Assembly (NCBI GenBank): GCA_012934845.2
Contig: WNNJ02001903.1
Location: 26,446-90,445, forward strand
Direction: 5' to 3'
Origin: Pomphorhynchus laevis
Taxonomy: Eukaryota; Acanthocephala; Palaeacanthocephala; Echinorhynchida; Pomphorhynchidae
Length of the DNA: 64,000 nt
The notes under the pieces were generated by a model. It ran no database searches. It was not told the DNA's origin and worked only from the letters and a program-made list of their open reading frames with translations. Position numbers and translations under genes: made by a program. Shown here one piece after another: positions 1 through 13,003 of the stretch. Every line of letters begins with the position of its first letter. Within the stretch, counting starts at the first letter, position 1.

Positions 1-3000
1 TATTTGATGTATTTAGTCAAAAATATAATAGTCGATATTTGATTTATAATAGCCGATAGCTGATGTATCTAGCCGATAATGTAAATTTCGACAGTTGATT
101 TATCTGGCATATAATATAATATCCGATAATTGACGTATCTATTCAATAATAAAACATACTATATTTGACGTATCTTGTCTAAAATATAATATCCGATATT
201 TGACGTATCTATCCGATCATATAAAAGACGATATTTGATGTATTTATTCAAAAATATAATAGCCGATATTTGATGTATTATAGCCGATAGCTGATATATC
301 TAGCCGATAATGTAATAGTCGACAGTTGATTTATCCGGCATATAATATAATTTCCGATATTTGACGTATCTATCCGATAATATAGACGATATTTGATGTA
401 TTTAGTAAAAAATATAATAGCCGATATTTGATGTATAATAGCCGATAGTTGATGTATCTAGCTGATAATGTAATAGTCGACAGTTGATTTATCTGGCATA
501 TAATATAATATCCGATATTTGACGTATTTAGCCGATCATATAAAAGACGATATTTGATGTATCTAGTCAAAAATATAATAGCCGATATTTGATGTATAAT
601 AGCCATCAGTTGATGTATTTAGTCAAAAATATAATATCCGATATTTGACGTATCTATTCGATAATATAGACGATATTTGATGTATTTAGTCAAAAATATA
701 ATAGCCGATATTTGATGTATAATAGCCGATAGCTGATGTATCTAGCCGATAATGTAATATTCGACAGTTGATTTGTCTAGCATATAATATAATATCCGAT
801 ATTTGACGTATCTATCCGATCATATAAAAGACGATATTTGATGTATTTAGTCAAAAATATAATAGTCGATATTTGATGTATAATAGCAGATAGCTGATGT
901 ATCTAGCCGATAATGTAATATTCGACAGTTGATTTATCTGGCATATAATATAACATCCGATAATTGACGTATCTATTCAATAATAAATTATAATATATTT
1001 GACGTATCTTGCCTAAAATATAATATCCGATATTTCACGTATATATCCGATAATATGGACGATATTTAATGTATTTAGTCAAAAATATAATAGACGATAT
1101 TTGATGTATAATAGCCGAAAGCTGATGTATATAGCCGATAATGTAATATTCGACAGTTGATTTATCTGGCATATAATATAATATCCGATATTTGACGTAT
1201 CTATCCGATAGTATAGACGATATTTGATGTATTTAGTCAAAAATATAATAGCCGATATTTGATGTATAATAGCCGATAGCTGATGTATCTAGCCGATAAT
1301 GTAATAGTCGACAGTTGATTTATCTGGCATATAATATAATATCCGATATTTGACGTATCTATCAGATCATATAAAAGACGATATTTGATGTATTTAGTAA
1401 AAAATATAATAGTCGATATTTGATGTATAATAGCCGATAGCTGACGTATCTAGCCGATAATGTAATATTCGACAGTTGATTTATCTGGCATATAATATAA
1501 TATCCGATATTTGACGTATCTATCCGATCATATAAAAGACGATATTTGATGTATTTAGTCAAAAATATAATAGTCGATATTTGATGTATAATAGCCGATA
1601 GCTGACGTATCTAGCCGATAATGTAATATTCGACAGTTGATTTATCTGGCATATAATATAATATCCGATAATTGACGTATCTATTCATTAATAAAACATA
1701 CTATATTTGACGTATCTTGTCTAAAATATAATATCCGATACTTGACGTATCTATCCGATAATATAGACGATATTTGATGTAGTTAGTCAAAAATATAATA
1801 GCCGATATTTGATGTATAATAGCCGATAGCTGACGTATCTAGCCGATAATGTAATATTCGACAGTTGATTTATCCGGCATATAATATAATATCCGATATT
1901 TGACGTATCTATCCGATCATATAAAAGACGATATTTGATGTATTTAGTCAAAAATATAATAGTCGATATTTGATGTATAATAGCCGATAGCTGACGTATC
2001 TAGCCGATAATGTAATATTCGACAGTTGATTTATCTGGCATATAATATAATATCCGATAATTGACGTATCTATTCATTAATAAAACATACTATATTTGAC
2101 GTATCTTGTCTAAAATATAATATCCGATACTTGACGTATCTATCCGATAATATAGACGATATTTGATGTAGTTAGTCAAAAATATAATAGCCGATATTTG
2201 ATGTATAATAGCTGAAAGCTGATGTATCTAGCCGATAATGTAATATTCGACAGTTGCTTTATCTGGCATATAATATATTATCCGATATTTGACATATCTA
2301 TCCGATCATATAAAAGACGATATTTGATGTATTTAGTCAAAAATATAATAGCCGATATTTGATGTATAATAGCTAATGTATCTAGCCGATAATGTAATAG
2401 TCGACAGTTGATTTATCTGGCATATAATATAATATCCGATATTTGACGTATCTATCCGATCATATAAAAGACGATATTTGATGTATTTAGTCAAAAATAT
2501 AATAGTCGATATTTGATGTATAATAGCCGATAGCTGATGTATCTAGCCGATAATGTAATATTCGACAGTTGATTTATCTGACATATAATATAATATCCGA
2601 TACTTGACGTATCTATCCGATAATATAGACGATATTTGATGTATTTAGTCAAAAATATAATAGTCGATATTTGATGCATAATAGCCGATAGCTGATGTAT
2701 CTAGCCGATAATGTAATAGTCGACAGTTGATTTATCTGGCATATAATATAATATCCGATATTTGACGTATCTATCCGATCATATAAAAGACGATATTTGA
2801 TGTATTTAGTCAAAAATATAATAGTCGATATTTGATGTATAATAGCCGATAGCTGATGTATCTAGCCGATAATGTAATATTCGACAGTTGATTTATCTGA
2901 CATATAATATAATATCCGATACTTGACGTATCTATCCGATAATATAGACGATATTTGATGTATTTAGTCAAAAATATAATAGTCGATATTTGATGCATAA

Positions 3001-3832
3001 TAGCCGATAGCTGATGTATCTAGCCGATAATGTAATAGTCGACAGTTGATTTATCTGGCATATAATATAATATCCGATAATTGACGTATCTATTCATTAA
3101 TAAAACATACTATATTTGACGTATCTTGTCTAAAATATAATATCCGATACTTGACGTATCTATCCGATCATATAGACGATATTTGATGTATTTAGTCAAA
3201 AATATAATAGTCGATATTTGATTTATAATAGCCGATAGCTGATGTATCTAGCCGATAATGTAATATTCGACAGTTGATTTATCCGGCATATAATATAATA
3301 TCCGATATTTGACGTATCTATCCGATAATATAGACGATATTTGATGTATTTAGTCAAAAATATAATAGTCGATATTTGATGCATAATAGCCGATAGCTGA
3401 TGTATCTAGCCGATAATGTAATAGTCGACAGTTGATTTATCTGGCATATAATATAATATCCGATAATTGACGTATCTATTCATTAATAAAACATACTATA
3501 TTTGACGTATCTTGTCTAAAATATAATATCCGATACTTGACGTATCTATCCGATCATATAGACGATATTTGATGTATTTAGTCAAAAATATAATAGTCGA
3601 TATTTGATGCATAATAGCCGATAGCTGATGTATCTAGCCGATAATGTAATAGTCGACAGTTGATTTATCAGGAAATAAAATATTAATAAAATATTTAATA
3701 TCCGAAAATAAAAAGCCAATATAATAGTCGATAAAAATAGCCGTTAATATAATAGCCTGTAATAAATGGCCGATAATATAATAGCGATAATATAATAGCT
3801 GATTTTGACGTTTCTAGTCTATATTTGATGTA
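1..3832. repeat. Complex AT-rich satellite array, truncated by the window edge
   Basis: The whole interval is tandem DNA built from ~35-bp subunits (ideal form: GCCGATAATATAATA followed by GCCGATATTTGATGTATCTA), with 20- and 32-bp variants. Five subunits make a unit of 161 bp or, when one subunit has lost 3 bp, 158 bp. The two lengths alternate to give a ~319-bp higher-order period, most clearly at 2491-2998. Some units carry extra subunits containing TTCATTAATAAAACATAC. Copies are nearly identical in the middle and decay after 3660. Open frames of 62-78 residues on the minus strand are products of the repeat and not genes. The array starts before base 1, so its full length is unknown. It could be pericentromeric or a dispersed satellite block. 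Confidence 0.95.
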
Positions 3833-4759
3833 TAATGCTGTAAATTATAAAAAAATGTAAATGCTGTGTTCTGTATACAAACTCTTTACTCATCGTGCAT
3901 TATGAATAATTATTTAAATTAACAATTGTTTTGTTTAACAACTAGGAAAGGGGCAAAGTTGTTATGAAACGTTCAAAGTTAGTTTCAATATTTCTTCAAT
4001 CTAAAATTAAATATTATTCTCAATGTGAGAAATCTAGGGATATTAAAAATTTAAATATATAAAAATCGTCATTTCATATTATTCATAATTTTGATATGTG
4101 ATGTTTCGGTGTTTAGACCGAATTCTTAACGCCATTGAATGACCTAGTAATCGTTGTACGATATTTCGTCTGTTGTTTTTATGTTCGAAAACCACCTACT
4201 GTTGGAGTGTATCAAAAACTTACTGCATTTTCACTTGTCTTGGCGCAGTGTGAAGCCATTGCAGCTTGCTGCAAGGGCTTTCTGTTCTAGCTGCTATAAA
4301 TGATCTGGGACAGCCGATGAGCATCTTGGTTATCCGGATACTTCCTAACTCTGATATCTTGCTAACCTGTATATTGACCAGTAAACAAGATTTTGTTTTC
4401 GAGCAATCACACTGTTTGTATGCAAAATTTTTTGTTACGTTGTTTGTACTTATTTTATTTTTAAGTTGTATACTCGATTTATGTTTAATTAAAGTTTAAA
4501 AAAAGATTTATTTTTACGTGACAAATGCGTGCTGACGCACGCTTACATGACCACAACAACAAAAATCTAAATCATACCTTAATCTATATTGTGGGTTATT
4601 CAACACAGCAAAGTAAAAATCTCCACAAAGATTATTATTTCATAATGATCACAACCTATTACTTCACATGTGATCATAGAAGTCATGCGATATTATATTT
4701 GAGAAATTTAATATTAGAATGTCCCAGAATTGCATAGCCATATGGCATTAGTAATCTGG
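3833..4759. other. Spacer with no recognised gene
   Basis: AT-rich sequence after the satellite. The part from about 4080 to 4500 is less AT-rich and carries a 77-residue open frame without recognisable motifs. It ends in a run resembling an old retroelement 3' end (TTAATTAAAGTTT then A-rich); a similar tail occurs near 34410. I cannot assign it. Confidence 0.4.
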
Positions 4760-6495
4760 AGATATCACTTCTCTAAAATTTACTCTGATCCAATCATGTA
4801 GATATACGCAAGATAATGTTGTTATAACTCTGGATATTTATCACGATGGTTTGATGCCGAGTTATCCAGAATTTTCTACCTGCGCTAGTCCTCTTAAAGA
4901 CGGTAAAGCCTCTGGTTTCGATAGAATTCACTGTGCGGTTATTAAAAACGATGGAGATAAATTATTGGAAAACATCTGAACGCTTATTAAGTCAATTTGG
5001 ATAAGAGAACAATTTTCAGAGGACTGAGAAACTACGATCATAATTCCTATTTATAAAAAGGCGATCATTCTGATTGCAAGCATTACCGCCCCATATATCT
5101 TGTTTCGATCGGTTATAAGATGGTCGAATCCATGATTCTGAATTGAATAAGACTAATCCGGAACGCCCAATTGCGCCAAAGCCATGCCGTATACGTCAAG
5201 GACGAAGTTGTGCAGACCATATTTTCTCAATGCGCTGTATACTTGATATGCGCGATGCGTACAAACGTCCAACTGTACTCACTTTCCTTGACTTCCGATC
5301 GGCCTTCGATAGTATTTCACGTCAAGGCATATGGCGCCTACTAAAGAAATATAAAATCCCCGCCAAGCTATGCTCATTGATTGAAAGCCTAAATAGTCGC
5401 ACACTTTGTAATTATAGAGGATGGATATTACAGTAGATCGTTTCTAACTTAAACGGCTGTTCGCCAAGGCAGGTTATTGGCTCCGGAGCTGTTTAAGTTG
5501 GTGATGGACGAAATTCTCAGTAATTCGATTAACCAGTCATCCCATTGTATTAAGATAGAGCTTAATGCTCCCTATATCTCAGACCTAGCCTATGCTGATG
5601 ATATTACTATATTAGCCGACGATTACGACTGTTTGACTCAGTTGATAACCTGCATTAGCAGGGAAGCTCTTAAATATGGTCCAAATCTTAATTTACCCAA
5701 ATAAAAAATTCTGTCATTAATATTCCTCACGATCATATCACCTTGAATAATGTTAGGTTGGATAATGTCGAAAATTTCTCATAACTGGCAGCATCTTCAC
5801 GGTCGGCGGCGATATTGTACCAGGAGATTTGGTTGAGGATTGCAAAATCTAGCTCAGCTTTTTCAGGTCTAGCTAAGATCTGAAAACGGAGAGACATCAA
5901 CTTCAAAACAAAGTTTAGGCTTCACACAGGCTTAGGAAATGGAAAGCTCCTTTTTAGGAAAGCTCCTCTCCTTTGAGATGCAGTGTCTTAGTAGACTAGC
6001 ATACATATCCCTATATTGGCACTTGACAAAGTGCAAGATAGGCACTTAACGAAGAGGTACGAATGTACCTGGCACTTAACGAAGAGGTGCGAATGTACCT
6101 CTTCGTTACTGGCATGTGGCCCTCCCATGCCAATAACTAATGTTATCCTAGAAAGAAGATGAAACTATTTATGTTATGTTCTTCGGATGGGTTCACAGAG
6201 GTTTCCTAACCGAGTTCTGCGTATGAAGCACGGTAACCTTTGGACCCGCCGCCCTGGTGGAGTAAGAAATATCCTATTACGATCGTTATTTGAAGGATCA
6301 AAACCGATTATATTCTTAAAATTTAATGCCAGCTTGTCGCAAATTAAGCATAAATGGCTGCTTATTTTGGAAGGTTCTGCCGCCGATCGTCGAACTTGGT
6401 CGAGACTGCTGAATGAGGACTTGTGGCCTTTCTGTCATGTTTTTCTGTTGTTTTGTGTTCTTGTGGTCAACGGTCAATTAGGCCTAGACCTTTAA
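4760..6495 (+). mobile_element. Decayed non-LTR retrotransposon (LINE C), reverse transcriptase and C-terminal part
   Basis: In-order remains of a LINE ORF2. A finger region (LKDGKASGFD, IIPIYKK and a YRPI-like stretch) lies at about 4890-5110. Reverse transcriptase motif A (LTFLDFRSAFDSIS) is near 5280. Motif C (LAYADDITILADD) is near 5590. A downstream KARSAFSGL-like block is at about 5840-5900. The C-terminal tail (RRPGGVR, then WLLILEGSAADR) lies at 6250-6400 and resembles the tail of trematode SR2/RTE-type elements. The copy has several frameshifts and in-frame stops, and the 5' endonuclease region is not seen. A short tandem duplication near 6050-6110 interrupts it. The family resemblance is my reading; the clade (CR1 or RTE) is not certain. 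Confidence 0.75.
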
Positions 6496-7337
6496 TAATA
6501 ATTTATATTATATTGAATTACATTTGACTTGTTTCAAATTTCTTGATCCCGTTCTTATCGGACATTTGTTAAATAATTGTGAGTTTCTGTTTTTTAATAA
6601 TAGACAATTTAACATTTTATGTATTTATCAAATATTAGTATTTATCAAATATAGCATTAAATTTACAGAAATATTTTTTATATTTAATGAATAATAATTA
6701 ATTAATCTAATTTTACAAAGTTTAAGCTCGAGAATTGTTGTGTTTCTATCTAATTTTAAAATGTCATGCAATATATTTCGAAATTATAATATTTTGACGT
6801 TTATATACAATGGTACTTATTGTTGTTAAGTTCTAATGTTGCTGTGCGAGGATCGAAATAACCTCTGATTTTAACGGTAATTGTCGAGTCTACTTTTATT
6901 TTTTATGTATAAATTTACAAGATCAGGTTAGATGTAGCATCGAAATATGTACTAGCACATCTGCCAAGTTTACACTTCTTTTTGCATTAGTCAAAGTAGT
7001 TTCCTTTTTTATTGTGCTCCAATGTTCGAAATAGACTGAAAAAGCCTTGACTTAAATTTATTCAGTCAATATAAAATTATTTCTTTTGTTTAAGCAAATT
7101 AAAATTGAAAAGTTTATAATCTATTGACTATTTGACTATTTGTTGTCAAATTAATAAGAACAAAGCAACATTAAGCAAAATAACGCATTATAGAAGATTT
7201 ATGGGACATTGTCTGTTATTTTTCGCTATAAAACTAAAGACAAAAATCTGTATTCTCTGTTAGACCCTTTTGTCAGTATTGATCGACTACAATGTAAGTT
7301 GTAATTATGTCTATCTGAGATCAGTTGCACACAAAAG
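6496..7337. other. AT-rich intergenic region upstream of the secreted-protein gene
   Basis: No coding pattern, long repeat or RNA gene seen on either strand. It ends in the presumed promoter of the gene starting at 7386. Confidence 0.5.
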
Positions 7338-7346
7338 TAGTATATA
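7338..7346 (+). promoter_or_regulatory. Possible TATA box
   Basis: TATATATG lies about 45 bp before the ATG at 7386, so transcription would start some 25-35 bp downstream and leave a very short leader. In DNA this AT-rich the motif alone is weak evidence. Confidence 0.25.
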
Positions 7347-7385
7347 TGTACACATGCGAGCAGCAGAATATCTAAGGAGAAGGAA

Positions 7386-8068
7386 ATGAATCTTCAGCAA
7401 ATCAGCACTATGGTCGGATATCTGCTTGTAACAATGCTGAGACTTGACATAGCTAATGCCCAGCCCTTTCGTAGCGGTTGGCATCTTATAGACAGGAGCA
7501 GCGATGAGCATTACTCAGCAGACAGTGATCAACAGAAGTCGGTTGAAAAACAGCTTAATATTGACGATTCGTTTGAGTTTTTACATGCTGAACTACCGAA
7601 TAGAATGCATTTCAAACGAACTCCTCATGATTCCCAAGAAGAAGAGGATGAATTGTATAGTAATTTACTCAATAAGAGTAGGATAATGGATATCAGTGAC
7701 AATATAACCTCGCACAGTTCTACTTTAATTACAAATGGGGTATACTCTCTACAGAACTTTACATCGGAATATACATCACCAGAATATGCTAAAATTACTA
7801 ATAATTTGGATGCAGACACAGTCCTGACTGTTACGGAATATGTTAACTATTCTACATTGAAGCAATTTTGCGATAACAATGTTAATTTAGGGTTCCATTT
7901 GTCTGAGCAATGCCATCAAATGATGGAATCGATGACAAATGTGACGAGTGAATTTTCTAACGACACTAATTCGATAATCGACGCTTACAGTAATATCACT
8001 GAAGCGGTCAACATTTATTCAACTGAATTAAAGTCTAGCCAAAACAGTACTCAGATATTACTAACGAT
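7386..8068 (+). CDS. Secreted or surface N-glycoprotein, first coding exon
   Basis: A clean 228-codon frame begins with a signal peptide (hydrophobic core around residues 9-18, likely cut after A25 in ANA|Q). The mature part is acidic and Ser/Thr-rich, with eight N-glycosylation sequons (for example NIT, NFT, NYS, NVT, NDT, NST) and two Cys near residues 162 and 176. No family recognised. The frame closes with a stop at 8070-8072. A possible donor (GAT|GTAAAT) sits at the same place, so the exon could end at 8068 in phase 2 and continue elsewhere. The terminal exon at about 14013-14195 and the exon at 15692 are both phase-compatible. The Tweety-like exon at 15692 has its own signal-like start and a typical family length without this exon, so I keep the genes apart. 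Confidence 0.55.
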
Positions 8069-8504
8069 GTAAATCTTAAAAATTAATCAAACCAGCCGAA
8101 GATAGAAAATTAAACATATAGCACTTCTGTAGTTGCAGTTGATCATACTAACCAGCCTGATTAAACTCCAAACTAAAAATCACATTTTATATTTCTGATT
8201 TTGATTTCAAATAATTGCTCTCTATAATTGATTGTCAATTTATATTTGATAAAATGCCAAACCATTATTTTTATTCGGATTGGCGTGTTCCAATACCGAA
8301 TATTTTGTAAATCGATGATGATCACAATATTTTGAATATTTGATTTTCTATATTTACTTTAGAATTTCATTTGCGTCTATTGGATTATTATGCATATTTC
8401 TGGAATATTGCTGGATTCAAGGAAATAAGTTTTATTTTGTTAATAAGCTTTCGATTATTTAAATCCTTCTAAAGTTCCATTAATATTTAATATAAGATCT
8501 TAAA

Positions 8505-9260
8505 TCTTATTCGATATTAAAGAAGCGTTAGAATAATTAATTTATAAATCTTATATTCGAAAATAGATATACTTATGTTATAACTTTATCAATTAAAACT
8601 ACTTTTAATTTATATCGTAAAGATGACATATTTAAATTTACATAAAACATTTTTGCATGATCATTCAAGCCATTTCAAATAGATATAGGTAATTGTATGC
8701 TTGGAGATATAATAAATACATCCTTAGCATTTATTTGGCTCCGCTGCTATGCTGCGTCGAGCCATACATGCAAAACAGAAATTTCATCAGGCGCAACAAA
8801 TCATAAAAGTTAATTAACCAATTAATATTTGAAGATATACTCTTATGTAATAATAGTTAAATTGTCTATCGAAATAAAATTAAACAAAATTACCAGAAGA
8901 ACATTATTTGAAAAGTCAAATTTTTATATTTATATGAAAAAATAAAACATCTTCTATAACCTCAATGGGAGTTAATAAGATCCCAGTTATAGCTGACTTG
9001 CTTTTAAGCTTTATAGAATATGAATTTGTTCATAACTATTTAAAAAATAAATCTAAATTATATAAAGATATGAAATATATGTTTCGATACATTGATGATA
9101 TACGTGTATATAACAATAATATTTTTTATTCAATAAGTAAATAAATTTATCCAGGTAGCCTCATTTTTAATAATACTAATATTGATTATTAAGAAGGTAT
9201 ATATCTAAATATGAACATTAAATTAACATTAATTAAAACAAAAATTAACTTATTTGACAC
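8505..9260 (+). mobile_element. Fragments of a Penelope-like element (PLE-a)
   Basis: Two scattered pieces. 8505-8760 matches the connector and 3' region of the best PLE copy (18290-20085), including the terminal TTTGGCTCCGCTGCTATGCTG block. 8935-9250 matches the C-terminal half of the reverse transcriptase, with the catalytic box readable as FRYIDDI near 9090. The pieces are broken and not contiguous with each other. Confidence 0.7.
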
Positions 9261-9269
9261 TAACCATCT

Positions 9270-9690
9270 AAATAACACCTTGATGATTTGTGCTCTCCCT
9301 TCTTGGCTTTGCAATCGAGTAATTAACTACTTTACTTTCTTTTGCGCTAAACCAACTATTGCCTCCGCTCTGTTATCATCGCTGCTCCACTTGTCTGGAA
9401 TTCTTTATAAAGATTCTTTCTTCATCATATGTACTGCCGTTCTTCCTAATTGATTCAACTCTTTAAATGGCGTCACCGTTCCTGCACTATGGCTCCTCCA
9501 TAATAAATCAAGAAATCTATTACCTCAACATCGGATCCAACTCACAATTCTATCGAGCCACTTCAACAAACTACTCTACTTTTTTGTGTCCAACCCGACG
9601 TTTTGCTACATTCCCTTCATCACCTTTATCTTCAATATACTTCAATTTCATCAACATTTTAATTTTACAAATATTTTTTTAAATAATATT
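9270..9690 (+). other. Strand-biased T/C-rich stretch, possible old LINE tail
   Basis: Unlike its AT-rich surroundings this stretch is markedly pyrimidine-rich on the plus strand and contains three overlapping open frames. One reads GVTVPALW, which faintly recalls the tail of LINE ORF2 proteins. It could equally be simple compositional bias. No firm assignment. Confidence 0.3.
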
Positions 9691-9710
9691 TTTTGCATAA
9701 AATACATTAT

Positions 9711-9748
9711 GATTGTAGTCTTTAATGAGGCATTAAAGACTACAATCT
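9711..9748. repeat. Perfect 17-bp inverted repeat
   Basis: GATTGTAGTCTTTAATG is followed after AGG by its exact reverse complement. It lies just beyond the 3' end of the minus-strand LINE fragment at 9758-10080 and could be a foldback end. A second short perfect palindrome (GTAACTCACC with its complement) lies at 10072-10097 on the other side of the same fragment. Confidence 0.6.
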
Positions 9749-9757
9749 TGAGGCATT

Positions 9758-10078
9758 TTTATTTTTCAAAAAAATCGGTAACTGATTGAAATCTTAGACA
9801 CTTGAGTATACAAGCGGCATTGCCTCGATGAACCGCTACGCTTAATCGCTGCAAGAAGAAAATCGTTGATCGAATTTCACCTGTGGTCCTAGACATCATC
9901 TTTCCGATCTCTTCGATAAAATACAAAGTTTCCTTGTCCAAGATACTCAAGGACTCAACAGCTACTGGAACGAATGTACAGATTTTATTATCGATCTCGT
10001 TGTACTTTTCATTCTTCTTGTATTCTGCAAAAGCGGCTACCTCACCGGTCCAAATGACTGCTTTATCCTAGTAACTCA
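9758..10078 (-). mobile_element. LINE ORF2 C-terminal fragment
   Basis: Open on the minus strand, with the order FVPVAVESL, then EEIGKMMSRTTGE, then FFLQRLSVAVHRGNAA and a stop. This block is familiar from the extreme C terminus of many invertebrate retroelement ORF2-like proteins (consensus FVPVAIET ... TGE ... QRISVAIQRGNAA). Only this ~105-residue tail is present. The inverted repeats on both sides suggest it travelled as part of a composite or foldback element. Confidence 0.6.
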
Positions 10079-10119
10079 CCGCTAAAGGTGAGTTACAAGA
10101 TTTTATTTTTTTTTCTTTT

Positions 10120-11405
10120 TCTTTATTTCTATATTTAGACAAACTAAAGGTGTTCCAATGGGAGTTGATAAATCTTCAAAATATAAATATATGAATAAAA
10201 ATATATAAATATATTAAAATATAAATATATAAATATATAAATATATTTATACTTACCATTTTAGTATGCTTAAAAATTACATAAAAATACAATAAAACCA
10301 AAGTTCATATGTAGTGGATTTAAATGTACATTAAAACCACTTTCTGTCTATATGAATAAAATACTTAAAGTAATTAAAGCACACTTTAAAAAATATTGCA
10401 AGGTAATCGAAATTAATACTGGTATAAAACACTATTTCAGTATTAATTCTACAAAAGAATTTTTATAACACACAAAAGGAATAAATGTTTTGAATATAAA
10501 TACGTACGATTTTAGTACTCTTTATACAAATCTAGATTTGGTAGGTATTAAAGAAGCGTTAGTAAAATTAATTAATCTTATATTCGGAAAAATATATACA
10601 TATATATTAAAATAACTATAGCACATATCTAACAAAAATTAAACCCTCAAATAAATATAAATATATGGTTCGATCGTAAGGAGTCGCGTTGATGTTTGCT
10701 GGTAGTTTAAACTGCATTATTATTGAAAATTTGTTTATTCGACTGGTGATGGTGGCAAAAAAGTATATTTCAAACATTTAATTACGGTTAATTTCTGCAT
10801 GCTGAAAATATGCGGAAATACTATAGTAGAAAACAAAATATTACATACCATATGCATATGTTGTAACAACTATAACGCCTTTCTATCAGAAATTAAACCA
10901 TCAAGTAAATATAAATATATGGAAAATTGAATTAATAGAATCCTTAAATATTTTGATAAATCAAAATTATTTAAAAGTAGGGACATCTATATTTAGACAA
11001 GTAAAAGGTGTTCCAATGGGTGGTAATAGTAGCCCAATTATAGCTGACTTGTTTTTAAGCTTTATGGAATATGAATTTGTTCATAACTGTTTAAAAATAT
11101 ATCTCACTTTAATAAAGATAGAAATATATTTCGATGTATTAATGACATATGTGTATTTAACTTAAATTAACTCAAATAATTTTTATTCAATAAGCGAACA
11201 AATTATCAAGGTAGATTTATTCTTAATAAAGCCAATATTGATGATACAGAATGTATATATCTAGATATAAAAATTAAATTAACATCAATTAAAGCTACTT
11301 CTAATTAATATCGTAAAGATGACATATTTAAATTTACAAAAAACATATTTTTTCATGAGCATTCATGCATACCATATAATTAAAAATATTATACATTGAA
11401 TAATT
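10120..11405 (+). mobile_element. Broken Penelope-like element (PLE-b)
   Basis: Three plus-strand pieces out of order: 10120-10165 (VKGVPMG-like), 10280-10640 (thumb-side region with YDFSTLYTNLDL near 10505) and 10870-11400 (VKGVPMGGNSSPIIADLF near 11000-11060, then the connector). Low-complexity ATATAAAT repeats separate the first two. It is clearly the same family as the copy at 18290 and is heavily decayed. Confidence 0.75.
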
Positions 11406-11416
11406 AAATATTAATA

Positions 11417-12369
11417 TTTGAAATACTTTGGCGTTGATTTCTTTACTGGTTCTTCCTTCATACTTTAATTGTAAAATAATTTTCAGTTTAAATTACATTG
11501 AAATAAACAAGTCAATTTGTAATTGACTATCTTTCGTACATTTTTGTTTCATTCAGTCTATGTACGACATAATTAGCTAATCGAAAGTTACGGCAATAAG
11601 GAATCTTAACATCGCTAAAATTATAATGGATTTCGAAAATTTTAAAAGTTACTTGATACGAATAACATTGATTTAAAATAAAAATACAATTTTTATTTAA
11701 TAATGCATTCAATTAAACGCTTATCAAATAATATTAAATTTACAAGAAAATTTTTGCATGAGCATAATTGCGTACCATATAATATAAAATATAATGCATT
11801 AAATAATGAAACTTTACGAATTGAGAAAATTTGTAACGATATTGCCTTTCTTCAAAATCATTTAAATAATTTAATAGATGCATATTTTAAACTAGGTTAC
11901 TATAAAAATATAAACAAACAAGAATTTTAGAATATGTAAATCAATAAAATATTATTAAAAATAAATTTAAACTCTCGTGAGAAATATTTTAATGGATGGA
12001 CATTAAATAATATAATTTCGACACCGTAGCGTCGAAATAATGCGAATTAGTTTGTAAATAAACCTTTTTTATCTGTAAATGAACTACAGGTTGTAGATAA
12101 AGTATATGCTAAGATAAAAAAGGTAAAGTGGTCGTAGCTGTTCGCTCTGCCTTTATAAATTAATAAATGTTGATGTAATAAATTGTAATCTTATAAACGA
12201 TTGACCGTATTTGTGTATGATTCTATGAACACATCAATATTATATGTTCATCATGTACACACCAAAGTATTTTAAAATATTACCGGGGATAGTTTAAAAT
12301 TGAAATTTAAGAAATAAAATATAATTCGAATGTATAAATAAATGTAAATATAAATTTAACTTGATTGAA
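11417..12369. repeat. Segmental duplicate of 49820-50772
   Basis: About 953 bp is nearly identical (roughly seven differences seen by eye, constant offset 38,403) to 49820-50772. On the minus strand it carries a copy of DNAAF11 exon 11, the following ~76-bp intron and about half of exon 12. On the plus strand it carries a PLE 3' fragment (11730-12010). The break falls inside exon 12, so the donor is the DNAAF11 locus and this copy is a dead fragment. The intron is retained, so it was copied as DNA and not from a spliced RNA. Confidence 0.9.
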
Positions 12370-13000
12370 CTTAAATATGAACTTATATCGTAAAGATAAC
12401 AGTCAAATTTACAAAACGATTCATTAATTTACATTAAATTAATATCACTGAAAACTGATATTAAAACAATAAAACACTAATTTTTTCATTTAATCTTTTG
12501 GATAATATCAAACCAGTGGCTCCGTAACATTTTCGGATGATTAAAGACAGCAGGTATTGATCAATTTCTTGAATTTTAGAACTTTAGAGCACGATCGATC
12601 AAAACGCATCTAGTTGCTGCTTTAATCAATTGAGGAACTGAGTGTGAAACCTGACAAAAGCACGCTCCACATGGGAATCTGATATATTCAGTTATTAAAT
12701 AATATATAATTATTTCAAAGAATGAACATATATCTTATTAAATCAAATTAATGAACTTTCATCTTAATAAGTTTAATGACATAACACGATTCTGCATTTT
12801 GTTCAGATTATTCGTTATTTTTTAACAGTTTCAACGAAGCAAGTGAATTGAAAACTAAGCAAATGATAAAAGTTAAAAATACTACGTGACACATTCATTA
12901 TATTAATTAATAACGATAAGCTCATTAGTAAAACTGTTTGTTAATTTAATTTTTCCTTTGGATTTGTTGAGCAGGATTGCGAAAATTAATAAATTAAAAC
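12370..13000. other. AT-rich region without recognised content
   Basis: No gene, RNA or long repeat recognised. A GC-richer patch at 12590-12680 reads weakly like retroelement coding DNA on the minus strand but has no decisive motif. Confidence 0.4.
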
Positions 13001-13003
13001 TTA

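Noticed and set aside
370-2998. Minus-strand open frames of 60-78 residues in the satellite
   Set aside because: They repeat with the tandem unit and have the composition of the repeat; no independent coding signal.
1-3832. CRISPR-like regular repeats
   Set aside because: There are no unique spacers between repeats; all subunits are variants of one sequence in a eukaryotic satellite.
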